From positions 1 through 64,000 of the forward strand of contig CABQJV010000002.1 of the NCBI GenBank assembly GCA_902464565.1: a stretch of DNA of 64,000 bases. Direction: 5' to 3'. Shown here piece by piece: positions 17,522 through 26,063 of the stretch. This stretch comes from an uncultured Collinsella sp. (GTDB lineage Bacteria; Actinomycetota; Coriobacteriia; Coriobacteriales; Coriobacteriaceae). Each line of letters starts with the position of its first letter. The first letter of the stretch is position 1. Position numbers and translations under genes: made by a program. The notes below the pieces were generated by a model, which did not search any database, was not told where the DNA came from, and saw only the letters and a program-made list of their open reading frames with translations.

Positions 17522-18304
17522 TTAACGGGCGCGGGTTGCGCCGGCGCTCAGATGATTGATAAGACTTGCCTGGTAGGCGGCGCCAAAGCCGTTGTCAATA
17601 TTGACGACCGAAACGCCGCTGGCGCAGGAGTTGAGCATGGCGAGCAGTGCGGCTACGCCACCAAAGCTCGCGCCGTAGCCCACGCTGGTGGGAACGGCAA
17701 TGACCGGACAGCTCACCAGGCCGCCGATAACGCTTGCCAGCGCGCCCTCCATGCCGGCGATGGCGATGACCACCTGCGCCTGGGCAAGTTCCTCGGCATG
17801 CGCGAGCAGGCGGTGCAGGCCGGCGACACCCACGTCGTAGAGGCGGTCGACCTCGTTGCCATAGAACTCGGCCGTCAACGCGGCTTCCTCGGCGACGGGT
17901 AAGTCGCTCGTGCCGGCGCAGGCGACGACGATGCGTCCGTTGCCGGTAGGGGAGGGCTTGCCGCCCACGAGGGCGAGCTGTGCGTCCGGGACATATCCCA
18001 GGTCGATGCCGTTGTCGAGGAGCTCCGAGGTACGGGCTGCTTTTTCGGCATCCAGGCGCGTGACCAGGATGCGCTCCTGGCCGGCATCGCGCAGCGCTTC
18101 GATAATGGCGGCAATTTGCTCGGCGGTTTTACCGGCACCGTAGACAACCTCGCCGGCTCCCTGGCGCACTCCGCGCGAAAGATCGAGCTGCGCAAAGCCC
18201 AAATCGGCGGTCGGAGCCGTCTGGATGCGCGTAAGGGCATCGGCAGGGGTGACTGATCCGCCAGCAACATCGCTCAGCAGCTGCTCTAGGTCTCGCTTAT
18301 CCAT
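17522..18304 (-). CDS. larB: LarB, pyridinium carboxylase for nickel-pincer cofactor
   Basis: LarB carboxylates nicotinic acid adenine dinucleotide and hydrolyses its phosphoanhydride, the first step of nickel-pincer nucleotide synthesis. The 260-aa protein shows the PurE-like C-terminal half, with VVIAIAGMEGALASVIGG, VIAVPTSVGYGASFGG and NIDNGFGAA, and the N-terminal LDLSRGVRQGAGEVVYGAGKT. ATG 18304 is preferred to an upstream in-frame start because AAGGGA precedes it. larC starts 10 bases after its stop. LarE, the sulfur-donating third enzyme, is not in the window. Confidence 0.93.
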   Translation of the reverse strand: MDKRDLEQLLSDVAGGSVTPADALTRIQTAPTADLGFAQLDLSRGVRQGAGEVVYGAGKTAEQIAAIIEALRDAGQERILVTRLDAEKAARTSELLDNGIDLGYVPDAQLALVGGKPSPTGNGRIVVACAGTSDLPVAEEAALTAEFYGNEVDRLYDVGVAGLHRLLAHAEELAQAQVVIAIAGMEGALASVIGGLVSCPVIAVPTSVGYGASFGGVAALLAMLNSCASGVSVVNIDNGFGAAYQASLINHLSAGATRAR

Positions 18305-18348
18305 ATATGTTCCCTTCGACGGCGCAAAGTCTAGCACTCAAAGGGTAT

Positions 18349-18382
18349 GTTTCCGAACACTAAGACAAAATTGTTCGGAAAC
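18349..18382. promoter_or_regulatory. Inverted repeat upstream of larB, candidate TetR operator
   Basis: GTTTCCGAACA (18349-18359) and TGTTCGGAAAC (18372-18382) are perfect inverted repeats with 12 bases between. They lie 45-78 bases upstream of the larB ATG, in the expected promoter zone. No T-tract follows, so an operator fits better than a terminator. Assignment to the TetR gene of the same operon is inference. Confidence 0.5.
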
Positions 18383-18418
18383 TATAGGACGGACTGATTC
18401 AATTGTTAGACGGATCGG

Positions 18419-19054
18419 CTAGTCACGCAGGATGATGTCCATGGCGAGCATCAGGTTGCGCTCGTCGATGGCAAACGGGGCGGCTTCGCGCGTTTTGGGC
18501 TTGGCGCAAAACGCGATGCCAGTGCCCGCGGCCTGAATCATGGGGATATCGTTGGCGCCGTCGCCGATTGCCACGGTGTGTGCCATATCGACGCCGCACT
18601 CAACTGCCCAGTCCAGCAGCTGGATGAGCTTGGACTCCTTGGTCACAATGTCTGCCGCCAGCTTGCCCGTGAGCTTGCCGTCTACGACCTCCAAGCGGTT
18701 GGCCAGGCAAAAGTCGATGCCCGCGGCGGCCACGATCTTATCGGCGACCTCGTGAAAGCCGCCGCTTACCACGCCGACCTTCCAGCCCTTGCTGTGCGCC
18801 GAGCGCACAAGCTCCAGCGCGCCGGGGGTAAACGTCACGCGCTCAAAGGTGCGCTCGAACACACTCTCGTCCAAGCCGGCAAGCAGCCCCACGCGCTCCT
18901 CGAGCGCCTGCTTAAAGTCCAGCTCGCCGCGCATAGCGCGCTCGGTGATTTGCGCAACTTGCTCGCCCACGCCGGCCTCCTCGCCCAACAGGTCGATGAC
19001 CTCCTGGTTGATGAGCGTGGAGTCGATATCCATAACAATGAGGCGTGCAGTCAT
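18419..19054 (-). CDS. serB: Phosphoserine phosphatase
   Basis: HAD-family phosphatase (211 aa) for the last step of serine synthesis. Nucleophile motif I is MDIDSTLIN (Asp9 and Asp11), motif II VVSGGFHEV, and motif III/IV GDGANDIPMIQAAG. Cap-domain sequence between residues 20 and 90 is typical of SerB (ITERAMRGELDF). ATG 19054 follows GGAAAGG. It is followed by larB but separated from it by the putative operator, so it is probably its own unit. Confidence 0.95.
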   Translation of the reverse strand: MTARLIVMDIDSTLINQEVIDLLGEEAGVGEQVAQITERAMRGELDFKQALEERVGLLAGLDESVFERTFERVTFTPGALELVRSAHSKGWKVGVVSGGFHEVADKIVAAAGIDFCLANRLEVVDGKLTGKLAADIVTKESKLIQLLDWAVECGVDMAHTVAIGDGANDIPMIQAAGTGIAFCAKPKTREAAPFAIDERNLMLAMDIILRD

Positions 19055-19234
19055 GACGGGCCTTTCCAAGTGCTGTTTTATTGGGGCATATTGTCGCACG
19101 TGAATAGCGCGGGCGGGTGCCGCGGTGCGTCAATTGTTTCGTCTCCGTCAAGTCTTTGGGCAGGAGCTACTTTTTCGCGGTACATCGACACAGGTGCGAT
19201 AAGATAGAACGCCATGTCTGGCTGCGCGGTTTAC

Positions 19235-19297
19235 GCAGGCTGGGCAAATCTGTACGACGCCGCCCGGAACGACACGGGGCGGCACAGATCCATAAAG
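19235..19297 (+). promoter_or_regulatory. Leader hairpin before aspS
   Basis: AATCTGT...GCCGCCC pairs with GGGGCGGCACAGATC just before the AAAGGAGG ribosome site of aspS. A TAAGAT -10-like box sits upstream near 19200. It could influence translation. No T-box specifier or T-box consensus was recognised. Confidence 0.3.
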
Positions 19298-19310
19298 GAG
19301 GATCACTGGT

Positions 19311-21098
19311 ATGAGCCAGACCCGTCCCATCGATGAGCATTCCATGCACACCCGTACCTGCGGCGAGCTTCGCTTCGAGAACGTGGGCGAAGAGGTCACC
19401 CTCACCGGTTGGGTGAGCCGTCGCCGCGACCACGGCGGCCTTATCTTCTGCGACCTTCGCGACCGCGAGGGCATCACGCAGCTCACCTTCGACCCCGAGC
19501 ACTCCGATGGCGATGCCTTTAAGATCGCCGAGACCATGCGTCCCGAGTGGCCCATCAAGATTCACGGCGTCGTGCGCGCCCGTGGCGAGGAGACCACCAA
19601 CACCAAGCTCGCGACCGGCGAGATCGAGGTCCTGACCGACCACGCCGAGGTGCTCAACACGTCCGTCACCCCGCCGTTCCAGATCGAGGACGGCATCGAG
19701 ACCAGCGAGGACACTCGCCTGCGCTATCGCTATCTGGACCTCCGCCGTCCCGAGATGATGGCCAACCTCAAGCTGCGCTCCGACTTTACCTTTGCCATTC
19801 GCGAGGCGCTGCACAACCGTGAGTTCATGGAGGTCGAGACGCCCTCCCTGTTCAAGTCCACGCCCGAGGGCGCTCGCGACTTCATCGTTCCCAGCCGTAT
19901 TCAGCCGGGTAACTTCTACGCCCTGCCGCAGTCCCCGCAGCTCCTGAAGCAGCTGCTCATGGTCGGTGGCGTCGAGCGCTACTACCAGGTTGCCAAGTGC
20001 TTCCGCGACGAGGACCTGCGTGCCGACCGTCAGCCCGAGTTCACCCAGGTCGATATCGAGATGTCCTTCGTGGACCAGAACGATGTCATGAGCGCGCTCG
20101 AGGAGGTTCTTGCCGATGCTTTCGGCCGCATGGGTGTCGAGATGCCCACGCCGCTGCGTCGCATGAACTACTGGGATGCCATGGACACCTATGGCTCCGA
20201 TAAGCCCGATACCCGCTATGGCATGCACCTGGTCGACCTGACCGACATCTTTGCCAACTCCAAGTTCAAGGTCTTTGCGACTGCCGCAAACGAGGAGGGC
20301 TCTGTCGTCAAGGCCATCAACGCCAAGGGCGCCGGCGCCTGGGCACGTGCCAAGATCGATAAGCTTGCCGGCGTGGCCTCCACGTTTGGCGCCAAGGGCC
20401 TGGCTTGGATCGCCTTCCGTGAGGACGGCTCCATCAACAGCCCCATCGTCAAGTTCTTCTCGGACGAGGAGATGGCGGCTCTGCGCGAGCGCATGGACGT
20501 CGAGCCCGGCGACCTTGTGATGTTCGCCGCCGGCCCGCGCCTGCTCTCCGACGAGATCCTGGGCGGCATGCGTTCCCACATGGCCAATGCGCTCGAGATC
20601 AAGCGCGAGGGTCACGACTTCCTGTGGGTCGTCAACTTCCCGCTGTTCCATTGGGACGAGGATCGCAAGGCCTATGCTGCCGAGCATCAGCCCTTTACCC
20701 TGCCGACCGAGACCGACATCGCCAAGATCGAGGCCGATCCGCTGGCAGCCGGTTCGTGCACCTACGACTTTGTCATGGACGGCTTTGAGGCCGGCGGCGG
20801 CGGTATGCGTATCCACAACGCCGAGATGCAGATGTCCATGCTCAAGCTCCTGGGCTTTACCGAGGAGCGCGCCGAGTCTCAGTTTGGCTTCCTCATGGAG
20901 GCCCTCAAGTTTGGTGCGCCCCCGATGGGCGGTTTCGCTCTGGGTCTGGACCGCGTGTGCATGCTGCTCACCGGTTCCGACTCCATCCGCGACGTCATGG
21001 CGTTCCCCAAGACGGCCAGTGGCTCCGACCTTATGTCGGGTGCTCCGAGTGCCGTTTCCGGCGCCCAGCTCAAGGACGTCAGCCTGCGCCTGATGTAG
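19311..21098 (+). CDS. aspS: Aspartyl-tRNA synthetase
   Basis: Class IIb synthetase of 595 aa. Seen in order: the N-terminal OB-fold (VTLTGWVSRRRDHGGLIFCD), the hinge, motif 2 (KCFRDEDLRADRQPEFTQVD), the bacterial GAD insertion domain (about residues 290-420), and motif 3 (PPMGGFALGLDRVCMLLTG), with a C-terminal FPKTASGSDLMSGAP. Length and domain order are those of the bacterial type. Whether it is discriminating or also serves tRNA-Asn was not determined. AAAGGAGG precedes the ATG. Confidence 0.97.
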   Translation: MSQTRPIDEHSMHTRTCGELRFENVGEEVTLTGWVSRRRDHGGLIFCDLRDREGITQLTFDPEHSDGDAFKIAETMRPEWPIKIHGVVRARGEETTNTKLATGEIEVLTDHAEVLNTSVTPPFQIEDGIETSEDTRLRYRYLDLRRPEMMANLKLRSDFTFAIREALHNREFMEVETPSLFKSTPEGARDFIVPSRIQPGNFYALPQSPQLLKQLLMVGGVERYYQVAKCFRDEDLRADRQPEFTQVDIEMSFVDQNDVMSALEEVLADAFGRMGVEMPTPLRRMNYWDAMDTYGSDKPDTRYGMHLVDLTDIFANSKFKVFATAANEEGSVVKAINAKGAGAWARAKIDKLAGVASTFGAKGLAWIAFREDGSINSPIVKFFSDEEMAALRERMDVEPGDLVMFAAGPRLLSDEILGGMRSHMANALEIKREGHDFLWVVNFPLFHWDEDRKAYAAEHQPFTLPTETDIAKIEADPLAAGSCTYDFVMDGFEAGGGGMRIHNAEMQMSMLKLLGFTEERAESQFGFLMEALKFGAPPMGGFALGLDRVCMLLTGSDSIRDVMAFPKTASGSDLMSGAPSAVSGAQLKDVSLRLM

Positions 21099-21121
21099 GC
21101 AAGCGGCTACATATTGCTTGC

Positions 21122-21156
21122 AACGAGGGAAGGACGTGTGCCTTCCCTCGTTTTTT
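21122..21156 (+). terminator. aspS terminator
   Basis: AACGAGGGAAGG and CCTTCCCTCGTT arms followed by a run of T. Confidence 0.9.
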
Positions 21157-21197
21157 ATGCGCGGGCGTTGCGAGGGCATAGGTTGACTGGGCGTCGC

Positions 21198-21367
21198 GGA
21201 AACTGCGACCCGGAATTTGCGTCCAAAACGGGTCGCAGTTTCCCAAACAGGGTCCTTTTGGAAACTGCGACCCAGAATCCAGCCAAATAACGGGACGCGC
21301 TTTCCGGTTGAGCCTTCTGGCGGAAACTGTGTCCCATCATTGACGCTCGAAATGGGATGCGATTTCC
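21198..21367. repeat. Three 46-bp palindromes at 62-bp period
   Basis: Units at 21198-21243, 21260-21305 and 21322-21367 are each 46 bp: a 14-base arm (GGAAACTGCGACCC or close variant), 18 bases of interior, and the complementary arm (GGGTCGCAGTTTCC or variant). They are separated by two 16-bp spacers of different sequence. Variation between left and right arms is partly compensatory. There is no open frame or cas gene; a clustered REP-type array is the best description. Confidence 0.8.
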
Positions 21368-21454
21368 ATCCCGCCCTCAACAAGCATCTAACGCTACAAT
21401 AACTACCACATGGCTGGGTTTGCCAGCCGAATGTGCGATGCCGCGGGAGGGGAC

Positions 21455-21703
21455 ATGGTCGAGTTTACAAAGACGATTAAAGATCCGTTGGGATTACATG
21501 CCCGCCCGGTTGCGCTGCTCTATGACATCATTGCCAAGCATCGTAGCGACGTGTCAGTCAGCATCGGCGATCGCCACACGGATGGCCGCGATGTCATGGG
21601 ACTCATGGCTCTCTACGGCGAGTGCGGCGAGGACATCATCTTCCGCGTTTCGGGCGTAGATGAGGCCTCCTGTGTCACATCGATCAGAAATCTCTCGCTT
21701 TAA
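21455..21703 (+). CDS. HPr-like phosphocarrier protein
   Basis: Small 82-aa protein with the HPr fold pattern. The active-site histidine is His15 in GLHARPVALL. The regulatory site that is Ser46 in Gram-positive HPr is Asp46 here (DGRDVMGLMALYG), so it cannot be phosphorylated by HPr kinase and carries a fixed negative charge. GGAGG precedes ATG 21455, which is better than an in-frame start 45 bases upstream. No enzyme I or PTS gene is nearby. It may be a secondary HPr or a regulatory paralogue. Confidence 0.85.
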   Translation: MVEFTKTIKDPLGLHARPVALLYDIIAKHRSDVSVSIGDRHTDGRDVMGLMALYGECGEDIIFRVSGVDEASCVTSIRNLSL

Positions 21704-21710
21704 GCATGAC

Positions 21711-21750
21711 AGGGCGTGGTAAAGGATGGTCCTTTGCCGCGCCCTTTTGT
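21711..21750 (+). terminator. Terminator after HPr gene
   Basis: AGGGCG-GG-AAAGGA pairs with TCCTTT-CC-CGCCCT around a short loop, followed by TTTTGTTT. Confidence 0.75.
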
Positions 21751-21795
21751 TTCGTATAGGAAACTTTTTCGAAATCTGAATGGGGACCCTTTCCA

Positions 21796-21849
21796 AAAAG
21801 TTAACCACGTGCTAGTTTACTATAGCGAACATAGACGTGGTTAACTTTT
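21796..21849. promoter_or_regulatory. Palindrome over the feo promoter
   Basis: Perfect 15-base inverted arms, AAAAGTTAACCACGT (21796-21810) and ACGTGGTTAACTTTT (21835-21849), flank an AT-rich centre with a TACTAT/TATAGC -10-like sequence, 40-95 bases before feoA. It is probably an operator-promoter region. Which regulator binds is unknown. Confidence 0.5.
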
Positions 21850-21891
21850 AACGCGTCGATGTTGAGGACGAACTGACGTTAGGAGCCACTC

Positions 21892-22134
21892 ATGTCTTGC
21901 GGACCGCAGATGCCGGCCATGCCGCTTTCGATGGTAAAAGCGGGCGAAACCGTGCGCGTGTCTCGTGTAAAGGGCAATGAGGATATGAAGCACCACCTCA
22001 AGGATCTCGGCTTTGTCGAGGGCAACGAAATCCACGTGGTGAGCTCGAGTGGCGCCAATATCATCGTCACGGTGCTGGGCGCACGCTTTGGTATCGATTC
22101 CAAGGTTGCCATGCACATCATGACCGTCGGTTAG
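21892..22134 (+). CDS. feoA: FeoA-family protein 1
   Basis: SH3-like FeoA domain protein of 80 aa that works with FeoB in ferrous iron uptake. The family pattern MKHHLKDLGFVEGNEIHVVS is clear, followed by a strand-rich C-terminal half (LGARFGIDSKVAMHIMTV). The N-terminus SCGPQMPAMPLSMVKAGE is a little longer than usual. TAGGAG precedes the start. A second feoA and feoB follow at 40- and 123-base gaps, forming an operon. Confidence 0.92.
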   Translation: MSCGPQMPAMPLSMVKAGETVRVSRVKGNEDMKHHLKDLGFVEGNEIHVVSSSGANIIVTVLGARFGIDSKVAMHIMTVG

Positions 22135-22174
22135 TCGACGGTATTTCTGTACGCACTGAAAGGGGGACAAGTAA

Positions 22175-22396
22175 ATGAAGACGTTGGGTGACGTTAAGGT
22201 GGGCGAGAGCTCCACCATCGTCAAGCTTCACGGTGAGGGTGCGCTTCGCCGCCACCTTATGGACCTGGGGCTCATTAAGGGCACTTCGTTCAAGGTCGTA
22301 AAGGTTGCACCGCTCGGTGATCCGGTCGAGATCAACGTGCGCGGCTACGAGCTTTCCATCCGCAAGGAGGAGGCCGCCGTCGTCGAGGTCCAGTAA
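22175..22396 (+). CDS. feoA: FeoA-family protein 2
   Basis: Second FeoA domain protein (73 aa), with RRHLMDLGLIKGTSFKVVKVAPLGDPVEI and IRKEEAAVVEVQ closing the barrel. AAAGGGGG precedes the ATG. Two consecutive FeoA genes before FeoB occur in many anaerobes. The two are dissimilar enough to suggest distinct roles or a hetero-oligomer. Confidence 0.93.
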   Translation: MKTLGDVKVGESSTIVKLHGEGALRRHLMDLGLIKGTSFKVVKVAPLGDPVEINVRGYELSIRKEEAAVVEVQ

Positions 22397-22422
22397 GGAC
22401 TCGCGGCGCATATTTCTGCAGA

Positions 22423-22446
22423 TAAAGTTAGGTTTTTCTAACTTAA
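22423..22446. promoter_or_regulatory. DtxR-like palindrome between feoA2 and feoB
   Basis: AAGTTAG (22425-22431) and CTAACTT (22438-22444) are perfect inverted repeats with six bases between. They resemble the half-sites of DtxR/IdeR iron boxes (TTAGGTTAG-CTAACCTAA). The site lies about 75 bases before feoB. Confidence 0.45.
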
Positions 22447-22519
22447 TGCAGCGTCTTTGAAGCACATTATCCAGCCTGCGCGGAGAAAGCAGCGCGGGCA
22501 CACAAGGAAGAAGGATTGA

Positions 22520-24847
22520 ATGGCGGATTCTCAGATCCATGTCGCGCTGGCGGGCAACCCCAACTGCGGCAAGACCACGCTTTTCAACCTGATCACCGGC
22601 GCCAACGGCTACGTTGGCAACTGGCCCGGCGTCACGGTTGAGAAAAAGGAGGCCAAGCTCCTAAGCGACAAGAACGTTACCATCACGGACCTCCCTGGCA
22701 TCTACTCGCTTTCCCCCTACAGCCCCGAGGAGCAGTGCTCGCGCGATTACCTCATGAGCGGCGAGCCCGATGTGGTCGTTCAGGTGGTCGACGCCACCAA
22801 CCTCGAGCGTAACCTGTATCTGGCGCTTCAGGTCATCGAGACCGGCCTGCCTGTGGTCGTTGCCCTCAACATGGCCGACTTGGTCGAGAAGAACGGCGAC
22901 AAGATCGACACGGACAAGCTTTCCAAGAAGCTCGGTTGCCCGGTCATGATGATCTCGGCTCTTAAGAACAAGGGCATCAAGGAACTCTTCGAGCAGGTCA
23001 AGAAGTCCGCTGCTTCTAAGGGCCAGGTGCCGGAGCACAAGTTCGATTCCTCCATCGAGGACGTTCTGGACCACATCGAGAATAACCTGCCTGCGAGCGT
23101 TCCCGCCAACAAGCGTCGCTACTACGCGGTCAAACTGTTTGAGCGCGACGCGGACGCCTGCAAGCTCATCAACCTCACCAAGGAGAAGGCCGCTCGCGTG
23201 GAGGAGCTGGTCGCCCAGTGCGAGCAGGACTGCGACGACGATGCCGAGTCCATCATCACCGGTGAGCGCTATGGCGTCATCGCGCACATCATCGATGAGT
23301 GCCTCACTAAGGCTCCGGCCAAGATGAGCACCTCCGAGAAGATCGACCGCGTGGTTACCAACCGTATCCTGGGTCTGCCGATCTTTGTGGTCATCATGTT
23401 CTGCGTGTACTACATCGCCGTTTCTACCTTGGGCGGCACGGTGACCGACTTCACCAACGACCAGCTCTTCGGCACCGACGGCTGGTACGTGCTCGGTCAG
23501 GGCCGCGACGCCTACGACGCGGCCGTCGAGGCTGCGGGCGACAATGCCGACTCGGTCGACCCGGCACAGTACGGCCCCTATGTCCCCGGCATCACCACCG
23601 TGGTGCACGACGCCCTTGTGGCGGGCGGCACCGAGGACGGTGGCCTGGTCGATTCGCTGGTCTGCGACGGCATCGTCGGCGGCCTGGGCGCCATCTTCGG
23701 CTTTGTGCCGCAGATGTTCCTGCTGTTCGTCATGCTGTCCTTCCTGGAGGACTGCGGCTACATGGCCCGCGTCGCCTTCATCATGGACCGCGTGTTCCGC
23801 CGCTTTGGCCTGTCCGGTAAGTCCTTCATTCCTATGCTCGTGTCCTCGGGCTGCGGCGTCCCCGGCGTCATGGCTACCAAGACCATCGAGAACGAGAAGG
23901 ACCGCCGCATGACGGTCATGACCACCACGTTCATTCCCTGTGGCGCCAAGCTGCCGATCATCGCCCTGCTCATGGGTTCCATCATCGGCGATTCTTCCAC
24001 CACCGCCGCGTGGATCAGCCCGCTCTTCTACTTCCTGGGTGTCTTTGCCGTCATTGCTTCGGGCCTCATGCTCAAGAAGACCAAGCTCTTCGCCGGTCGC
24101 CCGACGCCGTTTGTTATGGAGCTTCCTGCCTACCACTTCCCGGCGATTCGCTCTTGGGCGTTGCATGTGTGGGAGCGCTGCTGGGCCTTTATCAAGAAGG
24201 CCGGCACGGTCATCTTCGCGTCCACTGTCGTGGTTTGGTTCCTGTCCAACTTTGGTAGCTACAACGGTTCCTTTGGCTTCCTGCCTGCGATGGACGGCAT
24301 CCCCGAGGAGTTCATGGACTACTCCGTGCTTGCCATGCTGGGCAACCTGATCGCCTGGATCTTCGCCCCGCTCGGTTTTAGCACCTGGCAGGCAACCGCG
24401 CTGACCGTCTCGGGCCTTGTGGCTAAGGAGAACGTCGTCGCAACCGCCGGTTCGCTGCTGTCCGTCGCCGACGCCGGCGAGACTGACCCGAGCCTGTGGA
24501 CCGCGTTCGCCGGCATGTTCCCGACCATGGGCGCTTGCGTTGCCTTTGGCGCTTTCAATCTGCTGTGCGCTCCGTGCTTTGCCGCCATAGGTACTATTCG
24601 CAACCAGATGGATTCCGGCAAGTGGACTGCGATTGCCATCGGCTATGAGTGCGCCTTTGCTTGGGTAATCGGCCTGTTCATCAACCAGTTCTACAACCTG
24701 TTTGTGTTGGGACAGTTTGGTATCTGGACGATTGTGGCCATCGTGCTGCTGGTTGCGATGCTCTTCCAGATCTTCCGTCCCATGCCCAAGCATGCATGGA
24801 CCGACGAGGACGAGACCAACGCTGCCTCCGCCGCAGTTTCCGCTTAA
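22520..24847 (+). CDS. feoB: Ferrous iron transporter FeoB
   Basis: 775-aa Fe(II) transporter in the cytoplasmic membrane. The N-terminal G domain has GNPNCGKTT (residues 12-20), ITDLPGIYSLSPYSPEE (switch II and G3) and ALNMAD as G4. A helical GDI domain (about 165-270) leads to the membrane part, with the two Gate regions: FGFVPQMFLLFVMLSFLEDCGYMAR, then SSGCGVPGVMATKTI and TFIPCGAKLPI. A large extracytoplasmic loop (about residues 315-375) is acidic. No FeoC gene follows; a FeoB-associated Cys-rich peptide gene lies 5.5 kb away. Confidence 0.97.
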   Translation: MADSQIHVALAGNPNCGKTTLFNLITGANGYVGNWPGVTVEKKEAKLLSDKNVTITDLPGIYSLSPYSPEEQCSRDYLMSGEPDVVVQVVDATNLERNLYLALQVIETGLPVVVALNMADLVEKNGDKIDTDKLSKKLGCPVMMISALKNKGIKELFEQVKKSAASKGQVPEHKFDSSIEDVLDHIENNLPASVPANKRRYYAVKLFERDADACKLINLTKEKAARVEELVAQCEQDCDDDAESIITGERYGVIAHIIDECLTKAPAKMSTSEKIDRVVTNRILGLPIFVVIMFCVYYIAVSTLGGTVTDFTNDQLFGTDGWYVLGQGRDAYDAAVEAAGDNADSVDPAQYGPYVPGITTVVHDALVAGGTEDGGLVDSLVCDGIVGGLGAIFGFVPQMFLLFVMLSFLEDCGYMARVAFIMDRVFRRFGLSGKSFIPMLVSSGCGVPGVMATKTIENEKDRRMTVMTTTFIPCGAKLPIIALLMGSIIGDSSTTAAWISPLFYFLGVFAVIASGLMLKKTKLFAGRPTPFVMELPAYHFPAIRSWALHVWERCWAFIKKAGTVIFASTVVVWFLSNFGSYNGSFGFLPAMDGIPEEFMDYSVLAMLGNLIAWIFAPLGFSTWQATALTVSGLVAKENVVATAGSLLSVADAGETDPSLWTAFAGMFPTMGACVAFGAFNLLCAPCFAAIGTIRNQMDSGKWTAIAIGYECAFAWVIGLFINQFYNLFVLGQFGIWTIVAIVLLVAMLFQIFRPMPKHAWTDEDETNAASAAVSA

Positions 24848-24876
24848 GTCCGAATAAGGATTAACCCCTTTCCACG

Positions 24877-24914
24877 AGCCCGGGTGTCCCAGCGACACTC
24901 GGGCTTTTGTTTTA
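24877..24914 (+). terminator. feo operon terminator
   Basis: AGCCCGGGTGTC and GACACTCGGGCT arms, loop CCAGC, followed by TTTTGTTTT. Confidence 0.9.
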
Positions 24915-24932
24915 ACCGCTAGGCAATTTCGT

Positions 24933-24938
24933 TATAAT
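24933..24938 (+). promoter_or_regulatory. -10 box of the polysaccharide operon
   Basis: A perfect TATAAT stands 40 bases before the first gene of the operon. No good -35 box is seen at 16-18 bases. Confidence 0.45.
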
Positions 24939-24977
24939 CGACGTCCGCAAATCGATTCATTATGTTGGAGAATCCAT

Positions 24978-26051
24978 TTGATCATGGCAGATATCGACAA
25001 TAGGATAGCTTTGGTGATTCCCGCGTATGAGCCGAGTGGTCGGCTGGCCGCACTACTTGAGGAGCTCGTGCTCGGATGGCCGGGATCGATCGTTGTGGTG
25101 GATGACGGGAGCAGCGCGTCCTGTTCTGTGGTGTTTGACCGCGCCCGCGCGCTTGGTGCTACGGTTCTTGTCCACGGGCTCAACCGCGGCAAAGGTGCGG
25201 CTCTCAAGACTGCCTTTTCTTATCTCTTGGAACAGGTCCCGACTGTTGCGGGGGCCGTCACGGCAGATGCCGATGGTCAGCATTTGCCTGCCGATATCCG
25301 CGCCGTTGCGCGCGAACTCGGTCTGCACCAGGACTCGTTGGTGCTTGGCTGTCGCCGATTTGACGGTAATGGCGTTCCTGCGCGCAGTAAGCTCGGTAAC
25401 AATTTTATGCTTGGGGCCATGCGCGTGCTCTGCGGTGTCGATGTGAGTGATACGCAGACGGGCTTACGTGGCCTTCCGGCGTCGCTTATGCGCCGTATGC
25501 TCGCTGTGGTGCGAGACGGATATGAGTTCGAGACAGAGATGCTTGTGCTGGCGCGGCGTGCGGGTGGCATCTTCGAGGTTCCCATTACCACGGTCTACGA
25601 GGGTGACAACGAGGCATCACATTTCCGTCCCGTTGTTGATTCGCTTCGCGTGCTCGGTGTCTTATTCTCTGCGTTTGCGCGCTATACGCTCTCTTCGCTC
25701 TGCACATCGTTGTTGGATTGGGCACTGTTCTCTGCGCTCGTACTCCTATGGTCGCATGGTGTCGCGACCAGCGCAGCCATCGTGTGGGCAACCGTCGTTG
25801 CGCGGGTCGTCTCGGCATTTGTCAACTATATGCTGAATCGAAATATCGTCTTCAAAGCGGATAATTCCAGCTGTTCTCGGAGCCTTTGCCGCTATATTGC
25901 CCTGTGCGCAGTTTGTATGTTGGCGAGCGCAGCTCTCGTCCTCTTGATTTCCGTTGCACTGCCCATACCGGTCTTCATCATCAAACCGTTTGTTGATACG
26001 GCATTGTTCTTTGCTAACTACCGTATCCAGCAGTCATGGGTCTTTGAATAG
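24978..26051 (+). CDS. GT2 glycosyltransferase fused to a GtrA domain
   Basis: 357-aa fusion. Residues about 10-225 form a family 2 transferase of the dolichyl-phosphate-sugar synthase type: IPAYEPSGRL, VVVDDGS, TADADGQHLPADI (DxD) and the GLRGLP acceptor segment. Residues about 225-355 are a four-helix GtrA-like membrane domain with NYMLNRNIVFK and NYRIQQSWVF. Such fusions make or flip polyprenyl-linked sugars. A TTG start (24978) fits the GGAG ribosome site better than the ATG two codons later. The next gene begins 12 bases after its stop, with the ribosome site overlapping the stop. Confidence 0.88.
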   Translation: MIMADIDNRIALVIPAYEPSGRLAALLEELVLGWPGSIVVVDDGSSASCSVVFDRARALGATVLVHGLNRGKGAALKTAFSYLLEQVPTVAGAVTADADGQHLPADIRAVARELGLHQDSLVLGCRRFDGNGVPARSKLGNNFMLGAMRVLCGVDVSDTQTGLRGLPASLMRRMLAVVRDGYEFETEMLVLARRAGGIFEVPITTVYEGDNEASHFRPVVDSLRVLGVLFSAFARYTLSSLCTSLLDWALFSALVLLWSHGVATSAAIVWATVVARVVSAFVNYMLNRNIVFKADNSSCSRSLCRYIALCAVCMLASAALVLLISVALPIPVFIIKPFVDTALFFANYRIQQSWVFE

Positions 26052-26063
26052 GGGGATGATTCC

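Noticed and set aside
21198..21367. CRISPR-like repeat-spacer layout
   Set aside because: Repeats are imperfect palindromes, spacers are only 16 bp and number two, and no cas genes are nearby.
22661..24898. 745-residue open frame opposite feoB
   Set aside because: GC-rich shadow of feoB; low-complexity His/Arg/Asp composition without domains.
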